From assembly GCA_016875735.1 (NCBI GenBank), contig VGOW01000022.1:1-54256 (forward strand): 54,256 nucleotides of DNA, written 5' to 3'. Numbering within the stretch: the first letter of the stretch is position 1; every line of letters begins with the position of its first letter. Under the pieces are notes generated by a model that searched no databases, was not told the DNA's origin, and worked only from the letters and a program-made list of their open reading frames with translations. Positions 31,225 through 40,416 of the stretch are shown piece after piece. The translations under genes were made by a program, and so were the position numbers. This DNA comes from Chloroflexota bacterium. GTDB taxonomy: Bacteria; Chloroflexota; Anaerolineae; Anaerolineales; VGOW01.

Positions 31225-32508
31225 TCATTGTTTCTCGTACGGCTGACCGTCGGCGGCGGGCGGAATAGCCCGGCCCACCAAACCGGCCAATGCGATCATG
31301 GTGGCGATGTACGGGGCCATGAGCAAAAACTGTGAAGGGATGGGCACGCGAAGGATGGCTAACTTGCTCGCCAGCGAATCGGCAAAGCCGAAGATGAGCG
31401 ACGAGCCGAACGCGCCGAACGGAGTCCACTTCCCGAAGATCATGGCCGCCAGCCCGATGAAGCCACGCCCGGCCGTCATCACTTCGTCGAACCGGCCCAC
31501 CGAGCCGAGCGTGAAATACGCGCCGCCAAAGCCGGCGGCCATGCCGCCCAGCATCACGTTGATGTATCGGGTGCGGAGAACGTTGATGCCCAGCGTGTCG
31601 GCGGCTTTGGGGTGTTCGCCCACCGCGCGCACGCGCAACCCCCATCGCGTATAGAAGAGACCGACGTGAATGATGATCAACAGCAAATAGGCGCCGTAAG
31701 TGAAAATGTTGCTGCTGAAGAAAACGCCGCCGAGGATCGGGATGCTCGACAACACCGGGATCGAAACATTGGGAAACGTACCCGGGTTGTTCAAGTCGGG
31801 ATACACCTGCATGAACTTGGCCGAGATGAAACTGGTGATGCCGGTGGAGAAAATGTTGATCACCGTGCCGCTGATGATTTGATCCACTTTGTAGCGGATG
31901 GACAGCACGGCGTGGATGGCGGCCAACGCCGCGCCAGTGAGCAGGGCCGCGATCAGCCCGATCCATAGGTTTTGAGCGACGCTGGCGACGAGCGTGGCCA
32001 CCAAGGCCGCGCTCAACATCAACCCTTCGATGGCGATATTCACCACTCCGGCCCGTTCGCACAGAATACCGGAAAGCGCGCCCAGCGTGATGGGCACCGC
32101 CGCCCCCACCGACGTTCTCAACATCCCGGCCAGATTGATCGAGGCGTCGCGCGTGGCCCAAGTGAGAAACGAGAAGATGAACATCAGCACGATCAGCCCC
32201 AACATCAGATGGGTGTAACGGCCAAAGCCGCGCGCCAACTGAGCCCCGCCAATGGCCGCCGAGACGACCGACAACATCACCACCGTTCCGTATGACGGAA
32301 TCACCCAATCGGGAAGGCGGTCTTCTGCTTTGACGTTGCCTTGATTGAGTCCGAAGGTGGATTGCAGGACCGGGTCCACGCCGTTGGCGAACAGCCAGAA
32401 GATCAAAAAGGCGATGATCAAAAAGGCCGCGCCGAAGATGCGGCTCCGGGCTCGGTGCGACTCTTCCGCGAGTGATTTGATTGAAACTGTTGTCGTTGAC
32501 GCCGCCAT
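31225..32508 (-). CDS. BMP-type ABC importer permease, second subunit (NupQ-like)
   Basis: The protein is 427 residues. The branched-chain/ribose-type permease domain (about 110-415) has about eight helices, with the motifs GALSGILCERAGVVNIAIEGLM and GINVLRTRYINVMLGGMAAGFGGAYFTLG. A less conserved N-terminal extension with two helices (about 23-105) precedes it. This pattern is shared by the nucleoside/purine uptake systems fed by BMP-family lipoproteins. The first permease ends 46 bp upstream. Confidence 0.9.
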   Translation of the reverse strand: MAASTTTVSIKSLAEESHRARSRIFGAAFLIIAFLIFWLFANGVDPVLQSTFGLNQGNVKAEDRLPDWVIPSYGTVVMLSVVSAAIGGAQLARGFGRYTHLMLGLIVLMFIFSFLTWATRDASINLAGMLRTSVGAAVPITLGALSGILCERAGVVNIAIEGLMLSAALVATLVASVAQNLWIGLIAALLTGAALAAIHAVLSIRYKVDQIISGTVINIFSTGITSFISAKFMQVYPDLNNPGTFPNVSIPVLSSIPILGGVFFSSNIFTYGAYLLLIIIHVGLFYTRWGLRVRAVGEHPKAADTLGINVLRTRYINVMLGGMAAGFGGAYFTLGSVGRFDEVMTAGRGFIGLAAMIFGKWTPFGAFGSSLIFGFADSLASKLAILRVPIPSQFLLMAPYIATMIALAGLVGRAIPPAADGQPYEKQ

Positions 32509-32553
32509 TCTCGTTTCCTTCGTCTTTCGTCCTTCGTCTATCGTCGGCCGATG

Positions 32554-33780
32554 CTATTTGCCCCAACCGCGCGTGAACACGGCGCCTTCGCCTTCGCCCA
32601 CCGCCTTCAATCGGTAAATGGCGCGGATGATGGCCGGCGCGGCGATGAAGGCAATCACCAACGCCTGGATCACGGAAATAATATCCACCGGAATCTGGGC
32701 CACGTTCTGCATCCGCGTCGAGCCGCTTCGCAGCGTGCCGAACAACACGGCGGCCAGCACCACGCCGAACGGGTGGCTCTTGCCCAGCAGAGCCAGGGCG
32801 ATACTGTCGAAGCCGTAGCCGGCCGAGAAAGCGTTGGCCAGATTGTGGTTCACGCCCAGCACCTCATTCGCCCCGGCCAAGCCTGCCAAAGCCCCCGACA
32901 GGCACATGGCAATGATCAAGTTGCGGGTGATATTCATGCCCGCATACTTGGCGGCGCTGGCGTTGGCGCCGACGGTGCGAATTTCAAACCCCAGCGTCGT
33001 CTTGAACAGGAACCAGTAAATGAAGGCGGCCACGCCCAGCGCGACGAAGAAACCCATGTGAAACCGGATCGGGTCGGGGAAGAAGCGCGGCAATTCCGCC
33101 GATGGCTGGATGAAGGCGCTGACCGGGTTGGCGCTCTCCGGGCGCTTGAGCGGGCCGTTGAGCAGCCATTCGCTCAAGCGGAAAGCCACGTAGTTCATCA
33201 TGATCGTGTTGATCACTTCGTGCGCCCCGGCCTTGGCTTTGAGGATGGCCGGGACAAAGGCCCACAATGCGCCTCCGGCGGCCCCGGCCAACAACGCCAG
33301 CGGAATGTGAACGATGGCTGGAAGCCCCTTGAGCGTGATCCCGACCCACACCGAGCAGATCGCGCCGATGAACAACTGCCCTTCGGCGCCGATGTTGAAC
33401 AGGCCGCACCGGAAACCGACGGCCACCGCCAATCCGGCGAAGATGTACGGGGTGGCGGCCACAAGACTTTCGGTGATGGGGTAAAAGGCGTCGCCGATCT
33501 GTTTGCTGTCGCCGCTTTGCAGCGCCGCGATCATCCGCGCCGGCGAGCCCAGCGAGCCTTCGAGCAGTGAGCCGTAGGCCGTGCCGATGGCCTTCCACGC
33601 CGCGCTCAACGATCCGCCCGGCGCGGAGGCAAAATTCTTGAATGCCTCCAGCACGCTGAAATCGGTGAGCACGATCACTAACGAGCCGAACACGAAGGCG
33701 GTGAAAATCGCCAGCGCCGGGAGAAGGATGGGTTGGAGTCGGCGGCGCCACACCAGTGAGGGGGCTTGAGAATCGCTCAT
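32554..33780 (-). CDS. BMP-type ABC importer permease, first subunit (NupP-like)
   Basis: The protein is 408 residues with about nine helices. The motif VGFRCGLFNIGAEGQLFIGAI (about 120-140) is the hallmark of this permease type, and FEIRTVGANASAAKYAGMNI is the family's cytoplasmic loop. GSLSAAWKAIGTAYGSLLEG near residue 55 is the periplasmic insert typical of NupP. It forms a heterodimeric channel with the next gene and is driven by the ATPase at 33809. Confidence 0.92.
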   Translation of the reverse strand: MSDSQAPSLVWRRRLQPILLPALAIFTAFVFGSLVIVLTDFSVLEAFKNFASAPGGSLSAAWKAIGTAYGSLLEGSLGSPARMIAALQSGDSKQIGDAFYPITESLVAATPYIFAGLAVAVGFRCGLFNIGAEGQLFIGAICSVWVGITLKGLPAIVHIPLALLAGAAGGALWAFVPAILKAKAGAHEVINTIMMNYVAFRLSEWLLNGPLKRPESANPVSAFIQPSAELPRFFPDPIRFHMGFFVALGVAAFIYWFLFKTTLGFEIRTVGANASAAKYAGMNITRNLIIAMCLSGALAGLAGANEVLGVNHNLANAFSAGYGFDSIALALLGKSHPFGVVLAAVLFGTLRSGSTRMQNVAQIPVDIISVIQALVIAFIAAPAIIRAIYRLKAVGEGEGAVFTRGWGK

Positions 33781-33808
33781 AATCTCTCGTTTCGAATCAT
33801 TCTAAAAA

Positions 33809-35368
33809 TCAGAACACGGCCTGCGCTTGCTCGCCCTTGCGAGGCTTGGCAATCGTGGCCGGATCGACTCCGGCCATCAACAAGCCCAAATACTCTTTGG
33901 TCACTTCGGCCGCTTCGACGACGGCGACGATGCGCCCGCGATACATCACCGCAATGCGATCCGAGAGGGCGAGGACTTCGTCGAGTTCGGTGGAAACCAA
34001 CAGCACGGCGCACCCCTGCCCGCGCTTCTCGATGATGCGGCCATGAATGTATTCGATGGAGCCAACGTCGAGGCCGCGCGTGGGCTGGGCGGCAATGAGC
34101 AGTTTGATGGGGCGCGAGAATTCGCGGGCCACGATCACTTTTTGCTGGTTGCCGCCCGAGAGTGACCCCGCCGAGGTGGCGATGCCCGGTGTGCGCACGT
34201 CGAACTGCTGGACTCGCTCGGCGGCGGCCTTGTCCACTTCCGGTTGTTGAATGACAACGCCCCGCGCAAACGGCGATAGATAGTACGTGTTCAGCACCAT
34301 GTTGTCGGCCACCGGGTACGACAACACCAACCCATCACGCTGACGATCTTCGGGGACGTGAGCCACGCCCAGTTCCACAATTTGGCGGGGGTTGGCGTGA
34401 GTGGTGTCCCGTCCGGCAATCTCCGCGCGGCCCGATAGCGCCGGGCGCAAGCCGGTGAGGGCTTCCACCAATTCGGTTTGGCCGTTGCCCTGCACGCCGG
34501 CCACGCCCACAATCTCGCCGGAGCGCACGTCGAACGACACGCCATCCACCATCATGTTCTCTCGGTCGTCGAGCACGCGCAGCTCTTTGACTTGCAAAAC
34601 AATGTCGCCCGATTTGGTCTCTTCTTTATGCACCGTCAATTCAACTTGCCGCCCCACCATCATCGAGGCCAGTTGTGTTTCGGTGGCCGTCTTCGGGTCG
34701 GCGGCGCCCACCACTTTGCCCAACCGCAGAACGTTGATGCGGTCGGACACCGCCAGCACCTCTTTCAATTTGTGAGTGATGAAAATGATCGACTTGCCCT
34801 GCGATACCAACGACCGCATCACTTTGAAGAGTTCGTCGGCTTCCTGCGGAGTGAGCACCGCTGTCGGCTCGTCGAGGATGAGGATGTCGGCGTTGCGGTA
34901 GAGCAGTTTAATGATCTCCACACGCTGTTGGAGGCCAACCGGCAAATCTTTGATATACGCATCGGGATCGACATTAAGGCCGTACTGAGTCGCAATTTGC
35001 CGGATGCGAGCCGCCGCCGCTTTGCGATCCAGAAAGACGCCGCCGATGAGCGACTCGACTCCCAGCATCACGTTTTCGGTGACGGTGAGCACCGGCACCA
35101 GCATGAAGTGCTGATGCACCATGCCTACTCCGGCGGCAATCGCGTCGTTGGGGCTGTGGACTTTGATCGTCTTGCCCCGAACGGTGATCTCCCCCTCATC
35201 CGGCTGATAGAGGCCGTACAGCACGTTCATCAACGTTGATTTGCCGGCGCCGTTCTCGCCGAGCAGGGCGAGTATCTCGCCCTCGTTCAACGCGAGATCA
35301 ATATGATCATTAGCCAACACACCGGGAAAACGCTTGGTAATACCGTGCAGTTCGAGAATGGGTGGCAT
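33809..35368 (-). CDS. BMP-type ABC importer ATPase, double nucleotide-binding domain (NupO-like)
   Basis: The protein is 519 residues with two ABC domains. Domain 1 (about 5-240) has an intact Walker A GENGAGKST and Walker B ILILDEPTAVL, but a degenerate signature LPVGLQQRV. Domain 2 (about 260-500) has a degenerate Walker A GVQGNGQTE, a canonical signature SLSGGNQQKV and an altered Walker B. Such asymmetry is normal in this ATPase group. The start at 35368 (MPPILELHGITKRFPG) agrees with the family; the upstream in-frame stretch is repeat-like DNA. The binding protein is upstream behind a hairpin. Confidence 0.93.
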   Translation of the reverse strand: MPPILELHGITKRFPGVLANDHIDLALNEGEILALLGENGAGKSTLMNVLYGLYQPDEGEITVRGKTIKVHSPNDAIAAGVGMVHQHFMLVPVLTVTENVMLGVESLIGGVFLDRKAAAARIRQIATQYGLNVDPDAYIKDLPVGLQQRVEIIKLLYRNADILILDEPTAVLTPQEADELFKVMRSLVSQGKSIIFITHKLKEVLAVSDRINVLRLGKVVGAADPKTATETQLASMMVGRQVELTVHKEETKSGDIVLQVKELRVLDDRENMMVDGVSFDVRSGEIVGVAGVQGNGQTELVEALTGLRPALSGRAEIAGRDTTHANPRQIVELGVAHVPEDRQRDGLVLSYPVADNMVLNTYYLSPFARGVVIQQPEVDKAAAERVQQFDVRTPGIATSAGSLSGGNQQKVIVAREFSRPIKLLIAAQPTRGLDVGSIEYIHGRIIEKRGQGCAVLLVSTELDEVLALSDRIAVMYRGRIVAVVEAAEVTKEYLGLLMAGVDPATIAKPRKGEQAQAVF

Positions 35369-35445
35369 GGGGGAGAGGGGGGAGTTGGGGTTTGAGTTAA
35401 GAGTTGGAGTTGAGGAAGTGTAGCACAACCCGGCGCAAAACGAAA

Positions 35446-35481
35446 CTGGCGGCCCGAAGGTTTCCCAACAGGCCGCCAGTG
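35446..35481 (-). terminator. Terminator-like hairpin between the binding protein and ATPase genes
   Basis: ACTGGCGGCC (35446-35455) pairs perfectly with GGCCGCCAGT (35472-35481), followed on the minus strand by TTTCGTTTTG. A second hairpin with AGGGGCTTAAGCCCTT is at about 35502-35536, beside the stop codon. Partial termination here would let the binding protein be made in excess. Confidence 0.75.
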
Positions 35482-35540
35482 TTCGATTGCGATCACTTCA
35501 CAACGGTTTCACAAGGGGCTTAAGCCCTTTGCCGTTGTTC

Positions 35541-37595
35541 TTACGGCAGTGAGGAAGCGTTGAGCACCGTGATCTCGCCAGAGATGATCTTCTGGGTGAT
35601 CTCGTCCACTTCGGCTTGCAGTGTCGGGGACACTTCGGCTTCGAAGTTGTGGAACGGCGCGATGCCGATCTGCCCGTTAGCCAGATTGCCTACGTGCAGG
35701 CCTCCGGCGAACGAACCGGTGGCCACGGCGCGCGAGGCCGCCTGCACCGAGAGGTCGAGCCGTTTGAGGATGCTGGTGAGGACGATGTCCTGATACTCAG
35801 GCGCGCTCACGAACCAGTCGGAGTCCACACCGATGAGGTACGCTCCACCGCGTTCCTTCACGGCGGCGGCGGTGCCCAAGCCCACCGGCCCGGCCACCGG
35901 CAGAATGATGTCCGCGCCTTCGTCCATCAGAGTCTCGCCCATGCGCTTGCCGTCATCCAGCGAGTCGAAGTTGCCGGTGAAGAGACCGTCCTTCGCCTCG
36001 TTGCTCCAACCGAGCAACTCGACGTTGGCGCCCTTCTGCGCGTTGTAATACTCGATGCCCTGCTGGAGGCCGATCATGAAGTCGGTGACGGGCGGGATGT
36101 TGATGCCGCCGAACGTGCCGACTTTGCCGGTCTTGGTGAAGGAGGCGGCCACATACCCGGCGAGGAACGCGCCCTGCTCGGTAGCATACACTTGCTGCCA
36201 CACGTTGTCATGCGGGTCGGCGTAGGCGAAATCGAGAATCTGGAACATCTGCCCGGTGTTCGCTTTGGCTCCAGCGGAAGTCGCATCGCCGAGCAGGAAG
36301 CCCACCGTGACGATCAGATCACAATCGGAGCCGACGAACTCATTGATGTTCTTCTCGTAATCGGTCTGTTGCTGTGATTCGAGATAAGCCGCTTCGCCGC
36401 CCAGGGCCTGCGCGGCGGCTTCGGCGCCTGCCCACGCAGTCTGGTTGAATGATTTATCGTCCACGCCGCCGGTGTCGGTCACTTCACAAACCTTGAAGGG
36501 ATTGATGGGCTGGCCGTTGGTGCTGAGCTTGCCGTCGATGATGTCTTGCGTCACCTGCTCAAGCTCCGCTTTCACTTCGGGAGAAACCGCCGAGTCCATA
36601 TTGTGGAATGGCGCGATGCCGATTTCGCCGTTGCGCAGGTTGCCCACGTGGAGGCCGCCGGTGAAGTTGCCTTCGGCCACAGCCTGGACTGCGGCCTGCA
36701 CCGAGAGGTCGAGCCGTTTGAGGATGCTGGTGAGGACGATGTCCTGATACTCAGGCGCGCTCACGAACCAGTCGGAGTCCACGCCGATGAGATACGCATC
36801 ACCGCGTTCCTTCACGGCGGCGGCGGTGCCCAAGCCCACCGGGCCGGCCACCGGCAGAATGATGTCTGCGCCTTCGTCCATCAACGTCTCGCCCATGCGC
36901 TTGCCGTCATCCAGCGAGTCGAAGTTGCCGGTGAAGAGACCGTCGTTCTTCTCCGTGCTCCAACCCAACACTTGCACGTTGGCGCCGTGTTTGGAGTTGT
37001 AGTAATTCACGCCGAACTCGAAGCCCTTCATGAAGTCGGTGACGGGCGGGATGTTGATGCCGCCGAACGTGCCGACTTTGCCGGTCTTGGTGAAGGACGC
37101 GGCCACATACCCGGCGAGGAATGCGCCTTGATCGGTGGCATACACTTGTTGCCACACGTTGTCGTGCGGGTCGCTGTAGGCGAAGTCGAGAATTTGGAAT
37201 TTCTGATCGGAGTTGGCTTTGGCCGCGGCAGAAGTGGCGTCGCCGAGCAGGAAGCCCACCGTGACGATCAGATCGCAGTTCGAGCCGATAAACTCATTGA
37301 TGTTCTTCTCGTAATCGGTCTGTTGCTGCGATTCAAGATAAGCGGCTTCCCAGCCCACTGCGGCGGCGGCGGCTTCGGCGCCTTCCCACGCAGTCTGGTT
37401 GAATGATTTGTCGTCCACGCCGCCGGTGTCGGTCACTTCACAGACTTTGGGCTTGGCCGGTTCGGCGGTGGGTTGCGGAACCGCAGTGGGCGGCGCTTCG
37501 GTGGGGGCGGCCGTGGTGGCCGCGCCGCCGCAAGCGGCAAGGACGAGCGACAAAAGAACAACGCTCGCCAAGAGATTGAATAGGTTTTTCTTCAT
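35541..37595 (-). CDS. BMP-family substrate-binding lipoprotein, fused tandem duplicate
   Basis: The protein is 684 residues, about twice the usual length. The lipobox LAAC has Cys22, then a Thr/Pro/Ala linker to about 50. Two full BMP domains follow without a spacer: about 51-368 and about 370-684. Each begins VCEVTDTGGVDDKSFNQTAW and contains LIVTVGFLLGDATSA, FGGINIPPVTDFM, NFDSLDDGKRMGETLMDEGA and VDSDWFVSAPEYQDIVLTSI. Long stretches are identical at the DNA level, so the duplication is recent or kept alike by gene conversion. BMP proteins bind nucleosides or similar purines for the importer encoded downstream. TTAGGAGGAGA precedes the ATG, and a TATAAT lies at 37707-37702. Confidence 0.95.
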   Translation of the reverse strand: MKKNLFNLLASVVLLSLVLAACGGAATTAAPTEAPPTAVPQPTAEPAKPKVCEVTDTGGVDDKSFNQTAWEGAEAAAAAVGWEAAYLESQQQTDYEKNINEFIGSNCDLIVTVGFLLGDATSAAAKANSDQKFQILDFAYSDPHDNVWQQVYATDQGAFLAGYVAASFTKTGKVGTFGGINIPPVTDFMKGFEFGVNYYNSKHGANVQVLGWSTEKNDGLFTGNFDSLDDGKRMGETLMDEGADIILPVAGPVGLGTAAAVKERGDAYLIGVDSDWFVSAPEYQDIVLTSILKRLDLSVQAAVQAVAEGNFTGGLHVGNLRNGEIGIAPFHNMDSAVSPEVKAELEQVTQDIIDGKLSTNGQPINPFKVCEVTDTGGVDDKSFNQTAWAGAEAAAQALGGEAAYLESQQQTDYEKNINEFVGSDCDLIVTVGFLLGDATSAGAKANTGQMFQILDFAYADPHDNVWQQVYATEQGAFLAGYVAASFTKTGKVGTFGGINIPPVTDFMIGLQQGIEYYNAQKGANVELLGWSNEAKDGLFTGNFDSLDDGKRMGETLMDEGADIILPVAGPVGLGTAAAVKERGGAYLIGVDSDWFVSAPEYQDIVLTSILKRLDLSVQAASRAVATGSFAGGLHVGNLANGQIGIAPFHNFEAEVSPTLQAEVDEITQKIISGEITVLNASSLP

Positions 37596-37735
37596 CGGTT
37601 TGTCTCCTCCTAAAGAGATTATTGAACGTTATTCGGTGGGTGAAGTTGTGAGGGTAAGTGTGAAGGGCGAGATGACCTCCTTAGTCTTTCGGCTCAACAA
37701 GATTATACCCGGAAAGCGATTGCGGGTGACGGCAT

Positions 37736-38512
37736 CTACGATCTCTTTCGACCAACCACAGCGCCTTTGTGCTTTTCCCAATCCTCGTCGCTTTCGAGGG
37801 TGACCACGCGGAAGATTTCGGCGTACTGCATTTCTTTGCCTTTGGCGCGCGTGGAAGCCCATTCGCGGATGCGCGGCTCGGGGTCCCAATCGCCCATTTG
37901 GCTTTTGTGCGCGCGCAGGGCGGCGATCTTCAAATCAATCGTCTCGTCAATCGAAATCCAGTGATCGCCGTCGCGCCAGTTGAGGCTATAGACTTTGCGC
38001 GTTTTGTGCGGGGTGAGTCTTTCGGCCTCCAATTCCTGAAAGAGGTTGGGCTGGCCTGCCGCGGGGAAGACGGCTTCCAACCCGGCGAATCCGGCGGCGC
38101 GATGATCGGGGTGATTGATGTAATCCTCTCCGGCCCACACCAGAGTCGGATCCATCACGAACACCACTTCCGGTTTGAAGCGCCGAATCTCGCGCACGAT
38201 CTTTTTTCGCAGCTCCATCGTCGGCTGGAGCATCCCATCCGGCTCGCGCAGGAAGACGACCTCGCCCGCGCCGATGATCTCGGCGGCGGCTCGCTGTTCG
38301 GCCTCGCGGATTTCGATGGCTCGCTCTCTGGTCATACCCTCGTCGGCAATGCCCACATCGCCGCTGGTGCAGATCACTTCGCGGATGCGGCAGCCGCTTT
38401 GGGCCCAACGGGCCAGCGTTCCGGCGCAGCCGAAATCAATGTCGTCGGGGTGGGCGACGATGGCCATCGCCGATTCGGGGACGTAGAATTTGTGGTTGTT
38501 GGTTGGGTTCAT
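37736..38512 (-). CDS. PIG-L family N-acetylglucosaminyl deacetylase-like protein
   Basis: The protein is 258 residues. The zinc ligands are in [15 protein letters not shown] (about 18-31) and NHPDHRAAG (about 136), and REPDGML near 90 is typical. PIG-L enzymes remove acetyl groups from GlcNAc conjugates, including BshB (bacillithiol) and MshB (mycothiol). The exact substrate is not clear. Its start overlaps the stop of the small upstream gene by 4 bp (ATGA), so the two are translated together. Confidence 0.92.
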   Translation of the reverse strand: MNPTNNHKFYVPESAMAIVAHPDDIDFGCAGTLARWAQSGCRIREVICTSGDVGIADEGMTRERAIEIREAEQRAAAEIIGAGEVVFLREPDGMLQPTMELRKKIVREIRRFKPEVVFVMDPTLVWAGEDYINHPDHRAAGFAGLEAVFPAAGQPNLFQELEAERLTPHKTRKVYSLNWRDGDHWISIDETIDLKIAALRAHKSQMGDWDPEPRIREWASTRAKGKEMQYAEIFRVVTLESDEDWEKHKGAVVGRKRS

Positions 38513-38778
38513 TTCAGCAGTCCCGTCTCGCCGCTGATCAGAATCAACACATCCATGTCGCGGCGGTAGTGCATTCCGTCCACCGTCTTTTCCGGTTCGG
38601 GGACGGTGATGGCGCCGAGACCGAGTCCGCGATGGGGGGCTTTGTTGAGCACCATCGGCTCATCGGTGCGCTTGAGCACGACCACCCAAGTTTTGTTGCT
38701 CACCTGAGGCCAGATTTTTCGGGCGGCTTGCACTTGATCGTCGGTGATGAGGAAGTATTTTCGTGGCGCGTCGGGCAT
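38509..38778 (-). CDS. Small uncharacterised protein coupled to PIG-L
   Basis: The protein is 89 residues: [20 protein letters not shown], then [22 protein letters not shown] and a C-terminal half with [10 protein letters not shown] and [15 protein letters not shown]. It is compact and has no signal or membrane segment. I do not recognise a family. The ATG at 38778 is chosen over an upstream start because a -10 box ends seven bases before it. It shares a transcript and a 4 bp overlap with the PIG-L gene. Confidence 0.7.
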   Translation of the reverse strand: MPDAPRKYFLITDDQVQAARKIWPQVSNKTWVVVLKRTDEPMVLNKAPHRGLGLGAITVPEPEKTVDGMHYRRDMDVLILISGETGLLK

Positions 38779-38785
38779 GCCGGTA

Positions 38786-38814
38786 ATTATATCCGCGAGG
38801 GCGCGAAGACTCAA
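38786..38814 (-). promoter_or_regulatory. Promoter of the small protein / PIG-L unit, leaderless
   Basis: On the minus strand TTGAGT (38814-38809), a 17-base spacer, a perfect TATAAT (38791-38786), then seven bases and ATG. Confidence 0.75.
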
Positions 38815-38818
38815 AGTG

Positions 38819-38867
38819 ATCCGCAGATGGCGCAGATTATCGCAGAGGGTTCACGAAATCTGCGGAT
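38819..38867. repeat. Intergenic inverted repeat
   Basis: ATCCGCAGAT (38819-38828) and ATCTGCGGAT (38858-38867) are exact complements, with CGCAGATTATCGCAGAG between them. It is one of the formulaic repeats scattered in this window and lies just after the glycerate kinase stop. Confidence 0.7.
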
Positions 38868-38879
38868 GATGTGGCGGCG

Positions 38880-40184
38880 TCACTCAGGATAGGCAAGCGC
38901 CAGCGCGATGTCGTTGACGTTCGTTCCGGTGGGGCCGGTGCGGATCGAGTCGCCCAACTCGGCAAAGAAGGTGTGGCTGTCGTTGTGATTCAAATAATCC
39001 GCCGGATCATGATTCATTGCCCGCGCCCGCCCGCACGTATCGCCCGTTGCGATCGCGCCCGCCGCGTCGGTGGGGCCGTCGATGCCGTCGGTGGCGAACG
39101 CGGCGATGGCGAGGTTGGGCAACCCTTCAATGGCTATCGCCGCCGCCAACGCCATTTCCTGATTGCGCCCGCCGCGCCCCGGGCCGGTGACGGTGACAGT
39201 TGTTTCCCCTCCGAAGATCGCGCATTGAGGCGTTGAGGCGTGTTGCACGGCCCATTCGCCCAATCGCGCGCCCGCTTCGCGCGCTTCGCCGCGCACGCCC
39301 GTTTCGAGGTGCGCGACAGCAAAGCCCAACCTCTCGGCCTCGCGTTTCACCGCCTCCACCGCGAGCGCGTTACTGCCGATGAGTGTGTGATCGGCGAGAG
39401 CGTACAGAGGATCGTCGGGCTTGAGGGTTTCGGGCCTTTCGCCGCGCGCGCCCGCTTCGAGGTGACGGCGCACCGGGCCGTCGGCCTCCACGCCGTAACG
39501 GGTGAGCACGTCGAGCGCGTCGGCGTATCGAGTGGGATCGGGAGTGGCCGGGCCGGAGGCGATCACGTCCAACGGATCGCCGATCACATCGGAGAGCACG
39601 AAGGCGAAGACGCGCGCGGGAGCGGCCAGTCGCAACAGCCCGCCGCCTTTCAATCGCTCGCAGTGTTTGCGCACGGTGTTCAATGCTTCGATGGGCGCTC
39701 CGGCTTTCATCAACGATCCCGTTACCCGTTGCAGATCGGCCAGCGCGAGTCCATTGGCGGGCAGGGTGAGGTGCGCCGAGCCGCCGCCGGAGAGCAGAAC
39801 GATCAGCGCATCGCCATCGTCGGCACGGGCGGCAACATCGGCGATGGCGCGGGCGGCGAGAAGGTTGCGCTCGTCGGGTAATGGATGAGCGGCAGGATAC
39901 AACTGAAAGGGGAGCGAGTCTCGGATGGCTGAGTCGAGAGTCTGCAATCGCTCGGGCACGGCGGCCACCGCGCCCGCCGCGATGCGTTCCCCCAACAGTT
40001 CATTCACCTTCAGCGACATCTCCAACGCGGCTTTGCCTGCGCCCGCCACCCAGCAACGGCGGGCGCGTTCAATGCGGGCGGCAATGCGCGGCCAGTGCGC
40101 GGCCAATCGCTCGGCGGGGTCGGCGGCGCGCAGTGCGGCGGCGATGAGTGTTTCGATGTGGGAGCGGTGATTCTGAAAATGCAT
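38880..40184 (-). CDS. Glycerate 2-kinase (MOFRL family)
   Basis: The protein is 434 residues. The N-terminal DUF4147 domain contains WVAGAGKAALEM, LLSGGGSA and NTVRKHCERLKGGGL. SDVIGDPLDVIASGP is the family signature, and the C-terminal MOFRL region contains IFGGETTVTVTGPGRGGRNQEMAL and FATDGIDGPTDAAGA. It phosphorylates D-glycerate to 2-phosphoglycerate with ATP in the cytosol. There is no clear operon partner: it ends before a palindrome at 38819-38867 and begins beside an intergenic repeat. Confidence 0.93.
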   Translation of the reverse strand: MHFQNHRSHIETLIAAALRAADPAERLAAHWPRIAARIERARRCWVAGAGKAALEMSLKVNELLGERIAAGAVAAVPERLQTLDSAIRDSLPFQLYPAAHPLPDERNLLAARAIADVAARADDGDALIVLLSGGGSAHLTLPANGLALADLQRVTGSLMKAGAPIEALNTVRKHCERLKGGGLLRLAAPARVFAFVLSDVIGDPLDVIASGPATPDPTRYADALDVLTRYGVEADGPVRRHLEAGARGERPETLKPDDPLYALADHTLIGSNALAVEAVKREAERLGFAVAHLETGVRGEAREAGARLGEWAVQHASTPQCAIFGGETTVTVTGPGRGGRNQEMALAAAIAIEGLPNLAIAAFATDGIDGPTDAAGAIATGDTCGRARAMNHDPADYLNHNDSHTFFAELGDSIRTGPTGTNVNDIALALAYPE

Positions 40185-40189
40185 CTTCG

Positions 40190-40275
40190 GTGTTTACCGC
40201 CGAGATCGCGGAGAGCGCCGAGGTCGTCTCAACCTTCTCCGCGTTCTCTGCGCGCTTTGCGGTGAATTCGGGGCA
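40190..40275. repeat. Degenerate inverted repeat upstream of glycerate kinase
   Basis: A stretch of the type TTTACCGCCGAGATCGCGG...CTCCGCGTTCTCTGCGCGC...GCGGTGAA forms an imperfect palindrome of about 35 bp arms. It resembles a widely dispersed intergenic formula. The rest of 40185-40344 holds nothing I recognise. Confidence 0.4.
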
Positions 40276-40344
40276 GACCATAGCAAGTGTAGCCCAACCC
40301 GTCCACAAGGCAAAACGGCACAATTCCTGCAACAAGTTTTACAC

Positions 40345-40373
40345 TTGACGCGCGCCCTTTGCCAACCTACAAT
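40345..40373 (+). promoter_or_regulatory. Promoter of the receiver-protein gene
   Basis: TTGACG (40345-40350), a 17-base spacer and TACAAT (40368-40373). The GTG start at 40417 has ACGGGAG nine bases ahead. Confidence 0.85.
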
Positions 40374-40416
40374 CCCAGTGCATTTCATCCCCTAGCCACG
40401 ACGGGAGTCTGCCAAC

